Source: JAZFSZ01 sp036446455 (lineage in GTDB: Bacteria > Pseudomonadota > Gammaproteobacteria > Acidiferrobacterales > JAJDNE01). Taken from it: a DNA stretch of 33,759 nucleotides. Positions 32,990-33,759 of the stretch are shown here, piece by piece. Where the stretch lies: assembly GCA_036446455.1 (NCBI GenBank), contig JAZFSZ010000116.1, positions 1-33,759 on the forward strand, given 5' to 3'. The position numbers and the translations under genes were made by a program. The notes beneath the pieces are model-generated. The model ran no database searches, had not been told where the DNA came from, and worked only from the letters and a program-made list of their open reading frames with translations. Every line of letters starts with the position of its first letter. Position 1 is the stretch's first letter.

Positions 32990-33759
32990 TCAGGCGACAG
33001 CCTGTTGTGCGGCCGTAATGGCTCCGGTTTTAATGGGTGTGTTCATATCCATTAACACGGCTTCCAGCGCGCCCAGGCAGTACATGACATTCTTCATATT
33101 ACTGGCATGCCCCATCAGGCCAATACGCCAGACCTTGCCCACCAGCGCGCCCAGACCGGCACCAATTTCCAGGCTATAGTCTTGCAGCAGCTTGCCGCGC
33201 ACGGCAGCTTCGTCCACACCTTCTGGCACGGTAACCGCATTCAGTTGCGGTAAACGGCTGTCCTCCGCTACCAGAAACGATAATCCCATCGCTTCCAGCC
33301 CGGCACGCAAGGCGCGGTGATTTTTTTCATGGCGCGCCCAGGCGTTCTCCAACCCTTCTTCCCCAAGCATCACCAGAGCCTCGTGCAATCCGTAGAGCGA
33401 GTTGATCGGTGCCGTGTGATGATAGACACGCTTGGCCTGACCACTGCCCCAGTAACCCATCACCAGATCGAGATCGAGAAACCAGCTTTGCACCGGATGC
33501 TTGCGTGCTTTGATGGCTTCAATGGCGCGCTCACTAAATGACACCGGTGACAGCCCTGGCGTACAGGACAAACATTTTTGTGTGCCCGAGTAAATGGCGT
33601 CGATCGCCCATTCATCTACTTTCACGGGTGTACCAGCCAATGAAGTCACGGCATCGACAATAGTCAGGCAATCGTGTCGGCGGGATATCTCGCTCAGTAA
33701 CCGGGCATCGGACTGCACGCCAGTTGACGTTTCGGCATGGACGAAGGCAACGACCTTCG
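32990..33759 (-). CDS. Class V aminotransferase (serine/alanine-glyoxylate type), N-terminus off the window
   Basis: A PLP enzyme that transfers an amino group from serine or alanine to glyoxylate or pyruvate. The 256 visible codons include VHAETSTGV at the right edge, the DAVTSLAG segment with the aspartate that contacts the PLP ring, and the PLP lysine in SGTQKCLSCTPG. The C-terminal domain includes VWRIGLMGH. These features are typical of alanine-glyoxylate and serine-pyruvate aminotransferases; the exact substrate pair cannot be told. Roughly the first 130-140 residues lie beyond the window. Confidence 0.9.
   Translation of the reverse strand, partial: KVVAFVHAETSTGVQSDARLLSEISRRHDCLTIVDAVTSLAGTPVKVDEWAIDAIYSGTQKCLSCTPGLSPVSFSERAIEAIKARKHPVQSWFLDLDLVMGYWGSGQAKRVYHHTAPINSLYGLHEALVMLGEEGLENAWARHEKNHRALRAGLEAMGLSFLVAEDSRLPQLNAVTVPEGVDEAAVRGKLLQDYSLEIGAGLGALVGKVWRIGLMGHASNMKNVMYCLGALEAVLMDMNTPIKTGAITAAQQAVA

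Overview
The window looks like a chromosomal segment of a gammaproteobacterium outside the Enterobacterales. The basis is family content and gene order: lolB transcribed away from a hemA-prfA-prmC block, moeB beyond it, slmA downstream of argB, hslVU, msrPQ, sthA and a DUF2333-type protein. No rRNA, tRNA, CRISPR array, integrase or transposase was seen. The last gene is cut by the right edge and the first (lolB) by the left edge.

Layout. 1-1883 (minus): a TPR lipoprotein followed by lolB. 2020-6983 (plus): a short CstA-type membrane protein, then hemA, prfA and prmC. 6984-10770: an accessory block lying between prmC and moeB, which are neighbours in many gammaproteobacteria. It holds two related proteins of unknown family (6990-7814 and 9867-10583, both minus). 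Between them is an exported beta-helix protein (8027-9793, plus) with a CSLREA-like N-terminus, a choice-of-anchor Q-like region and a CFI-box-type C-terminus. A 63-codon frame touches the first of the pair. 10822-11601: moeB. 11750-13299 (minus): argB then slmA. 13424-15927 (minus): hslV, hslU and a small heat-shock protein that has its own near-perfect sigma-32 promoter, a UACG-loop hairpin in its leader and a terminator.

16021-19356: an unrecognised 413-residue protein and a SAM methyltransferase in one operon. They converge, with a 46-base 3' overlap, on a membrane sensor kinase-like protein that has lost its phospho-accepting histidine. 19549-22537 (minus): msrP-msrQ (periplasmic methionine sulfoxide repair), then a dicarboxylate/amino-acid symporter. 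23082-25665 (plus): an unknown coiled-coil protein followed by soluble transhydrogenase sthA. 25807-28135 (minus): an AmmeMemoRadiSam-type radical SAM enzyme overlapped by an ATP-grasp ligase. 28449-30373 (plus): an HD-GYP-like protein with altered signature residues and a 2H phosphoesterase. 30370-31423 (minus): yjbQ then endonuclease V. 31541-32626 (plus): a DUF2333 protein. 32639-33759 (minus): a class V aminotransferase (partial) and a small unknown protein.

Most genes are core metabolism, translation and protein quality control. The parts that look least described are the 7-10.6 kb block, the 16-19.4 kb trio with the histidine-less kinase, and the radical SAM/ATP-grasp pair. All functional statements rest on reading the sequence by eye; no database search was run.
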